A DNA stretch of 5,403 nucleotides from Desulfotomaculum sp. (GTDB lineage Bacteria > Bacillota > Desulfotomaculia > Desulfotomaculales > Nap2-2B). The stretch lies in NCBI GenBank assembly GCA_003485325.1, contig DMZI01000051.1, forward strand, positions 1 through 5,403. Direction: 5' to 3'. Of this stretch, positions 4,574 through 5,403 are shown piece after piece; positions within the stretch are counted from its first letter, which is position 1, and each line of letters starts with the position of its first letter. A program made the position numbers and the translations under genes. The notes under the pieces are model-generated. The model was not told the origin of the DNA and did no database searches. It saw only the letters and a program-made list of their open reading frames with translations.

Positions 4574-4860
4574 GGTCAAGTCCGAATCTTGGTGTAAATT
4601 CCCCCTGGTAGGCAAGATCGCCCTGTTTTAAGCAGCGTTCACGCAGGTATTGCCTCCTTACGCTGTTTCTCCGTGTTAACCTTCCACCCCCAGTAATCCG
4701 CCATATCAAAATAACGGGTTCCAGAAGTCCAGGATTCGTCGATCTCTACGAGCACCGCCCCGATCAAGCGGATAGCGGACTCCTCATTGGGAAAGATCCG
4801 GATCACCCGCTCCCGGCGGCGAATCTCCTGGTTGAGTCGTTCGACCCCGTTGGTGGTGGG
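4574..4860 (-). mobile_element. 3' remnant of a second IS256-family element
   Basis: The remnant comprises the last 72-73 codons of a transposase and about 65 bases of downstream sequence, ending in a stretch (4601 down to 4574 on the minus strand) that reads AATTTACACC, then AAGATTCGGACTTGACC. That is the usual look of an IS256-family right terminal repeat. Everything beyond about 4860 has lost similarity, so the left half of the element is gone. Confidence 0.7.
4639..4860 (-). pseudogene. IS256/Mutator-family transposase, C-terminal fragment
   Basis: From 4857 down to the TGA at 4641-4639 the frame reads TTNGVERLNQEIRRRERVI, then RIFPNEESAIRLIGAVL, then ESWTSGTRYFDMADYWGWK and a charged tail ending in PA. 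TTNGVERLNQEIRRR includes the Glu expected to be the third catalytic acid. The family normally has an Arg before TTN; here a Pro and unrelated residues precede it, so the break lies at about 4858-4863. Roughly three quarters of a normal protein of about 400 residues is missing and there is no start codon. The subtype (GVERLNQEIRRRERVIRIFPNE) is distinct from the IIESYHRQLRKVTK subtype at 3-311, so at least two IS256 lineages have visited this region. Confidence 0.85.
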
Positions 4861-4863
4861 CCA

Positions 4864-5047
4864 GGAACTACCGACGGGGCGACTCCGGGGAACATGTAAG
4901 CAAGGTGTGCACGACCCGTCGGAAAGCTCATTTTACCACCTGCGGGGTGGCAGTCAATGCCGCCGCCTTCCGATTAAACAATTCAATGATATTTTACGAA
5001 ATAGTTAGCAACAAAGACTAATTATCCAATTTTAAGGAGTCAGGCCG
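4864..5047. other. Unassigned sequence between the IS256 remnant and pseudogene copy 2
   Basis: No gene is supported here. It contains an 8-bp inverted repeat, CCGACGGG (4871-4878) and CCCGTCGG (4915-4922), spaced by 36 bases, and a small hairpin CCACC/GGTGG (4936-4950). On the minus strand a short frame ending near 4937 (IIELFNRKAAALTATPQVVK) could be the tail of a lost protein, but I do not recognise it. The part around 4871-4970 is clearly more GC-rich than 4975-5040, so at least two sources are joined. Confidence 0.4.
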
Positions 5048-5403
5048 CAGACACTTGCCCGAATCATATTTTAGAAATGTCTTGCCAGTAGTTTTATCAT
5101 ACTAAGGTTTGCAGCTTGTGCATGTTTCCATCGCCGAAAAGATATATACCAGACCGGGATGTGTCCCACATTCTTTTAAAATTTCTTTGATGCATTCTTC
5201 CTTACGAAAGGCTTTGATCTTTTTGATAAACTCGATCTCAAGATCATTTTCTCTGGCGATTACCTCTGCATGAGAGCGGATCTTTTTTCTTAAGGCATTG
5301 GCTAATTCCGGATAGCCTGTCTGCCGGCAGGCAGGTCGAACATTCTAATCTTGTTGGCCTTGAGAAATGAGGTCATTCCATCGTCGAAACACCATCCTGG
5401 AAG
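5048..5403 (-). pseudogene. Decayed copy 2 of the conserved hypothetical protein family (continues beyond window)
   Basis: Reading leftward from the window end, the frame gives LPGWCFDDGMTSFLKANKIRMFD, is interrupted by the 20-bp palindrome (5316-5335), and resumes in another frame as YPELANALRKKIRSHAEVIA, RENDLEIEFIKKIKAFRKEE, then GTHPGLVYIFSAMETC. A TAG at 5104-5102 then replaces what is probably a Trp codon (KP-stop-YDKTTGKTF), and family-like sequence continues to SGKCL at about 5048, where it ends. The gene is disabled by the insertion frameshift, one nonsense codon and truncation. It retains about 90 codons after the palindrome that copy 1 has lost, so the two copies decayed differently after sharing the insertion. 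The family is one I recall as widespread and annotated only as hypothetical; I do not assign an activity. The start codon lies outside the window. Confidence 0.75.
5316..5335. repeat. 20-bp palindromic repeat, copy D (inside hypothetical-family pseudogene 2)
   Basis: CCTGTCTGCCGGCAGGCAGG is the closest of the four to a perfect palindrome, with a single T where a C would complete it. It interrupts pseudogene 2 between the same Asp and Tyr codons as copy A does in pseudogene 1. Both are followed on the left by the gene's own CTATCCGGAATT. Confidence 0.88.

Noticed and set aside
4787..5008. 73-codon plus-strand frame opposite the IS256 remnant
   Set aside because: It is antisense to recognisable transposase sequence in its first third, has no RBS, and crosses the junction at about 4860.
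2173..5335. A CRISPR array formed by the palindromic repeats
   Set aside because: The copies are few, unevenly spaced by hundreds to more than a thousand bases, lie inside coding sequence and have no cas genes nearby.

Overview
This window is a transposon-eroded stretch of a low-to-moderate GC bacterial genome. Only two genes look complete: a bacterial eRF1-like protein (baeRF superfamily, 613-1761, minus) and a UspA-family universal stress protein (3896-4342, minus). AGGAGG-type ribosome binding sites, a near-consensus sigma-A promoter upstream of the stress gene, intrinsic terminators and the IS256-family transposase subtypes together suggest an anaerobic Firmicute (Clostridia, perhaps Peptococcaceae-like). 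That assignment is inference; no rRNA or other marker gene is present.

Layout from left to right. 1-311: C-terminal end of an IS256/Mutator-family transposase (plus), cut by the window edge. 414-610: left end of an IS3-family element with a truncated orfA (minus), whose outer tip lies two bases past the stop codon of the next gene. 613-1761: the baeRF gene, intact and carrying a literal GGQ tripeptide. 1762-2070: unassigned sequence. 2071-2338: decayed copy 1 of a conserved protein family that I recall only as 'hypothetical', and that looks multicopy. 2438-3066: long non-coding or unassigned stretch containing one intrinsic terminator. 3067-3298: remains of a regulated transcription unit (possible promoter, leader, terminator, strong RBS, then an 18-codon ORF only). 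3331-3623: terminator and last 78 codons of a secreted-type subtilisin-like (S8) protease, broken upstream. 3627-3722: second copy of the 5' flank of the hypothetical gene. About 3788-3812: possible solo IS256-type end. 3896-4465: stress protein gene with its promoter. 4574-4860: remnant of a second, different IS256-family element. 5048-5403: decayed copy 2 of the hypothetical family, running off the window.

The thread tying the right two thirds together is a 20-bp near-perfect palindrome (consensus close to CCTGTCTGCCGGCAGGCAGG) that occurs four times. Two copies interrupt the two hypothetical-family pseudogenes at exactly the same codon, adding 20 nt and shifting the frame. A third lies just upstream of the start codon of copy 1. 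The fourth sits at the break in the protease gene and carries with it the same 85-96 bp flank found upstream of copy 1. This looks like a dispersed palindromic repeat that inserts into genes and then serves as a recombination point. No operon structure links the two intact genes; both read leftward but are separated by more than 2 kb of debris.
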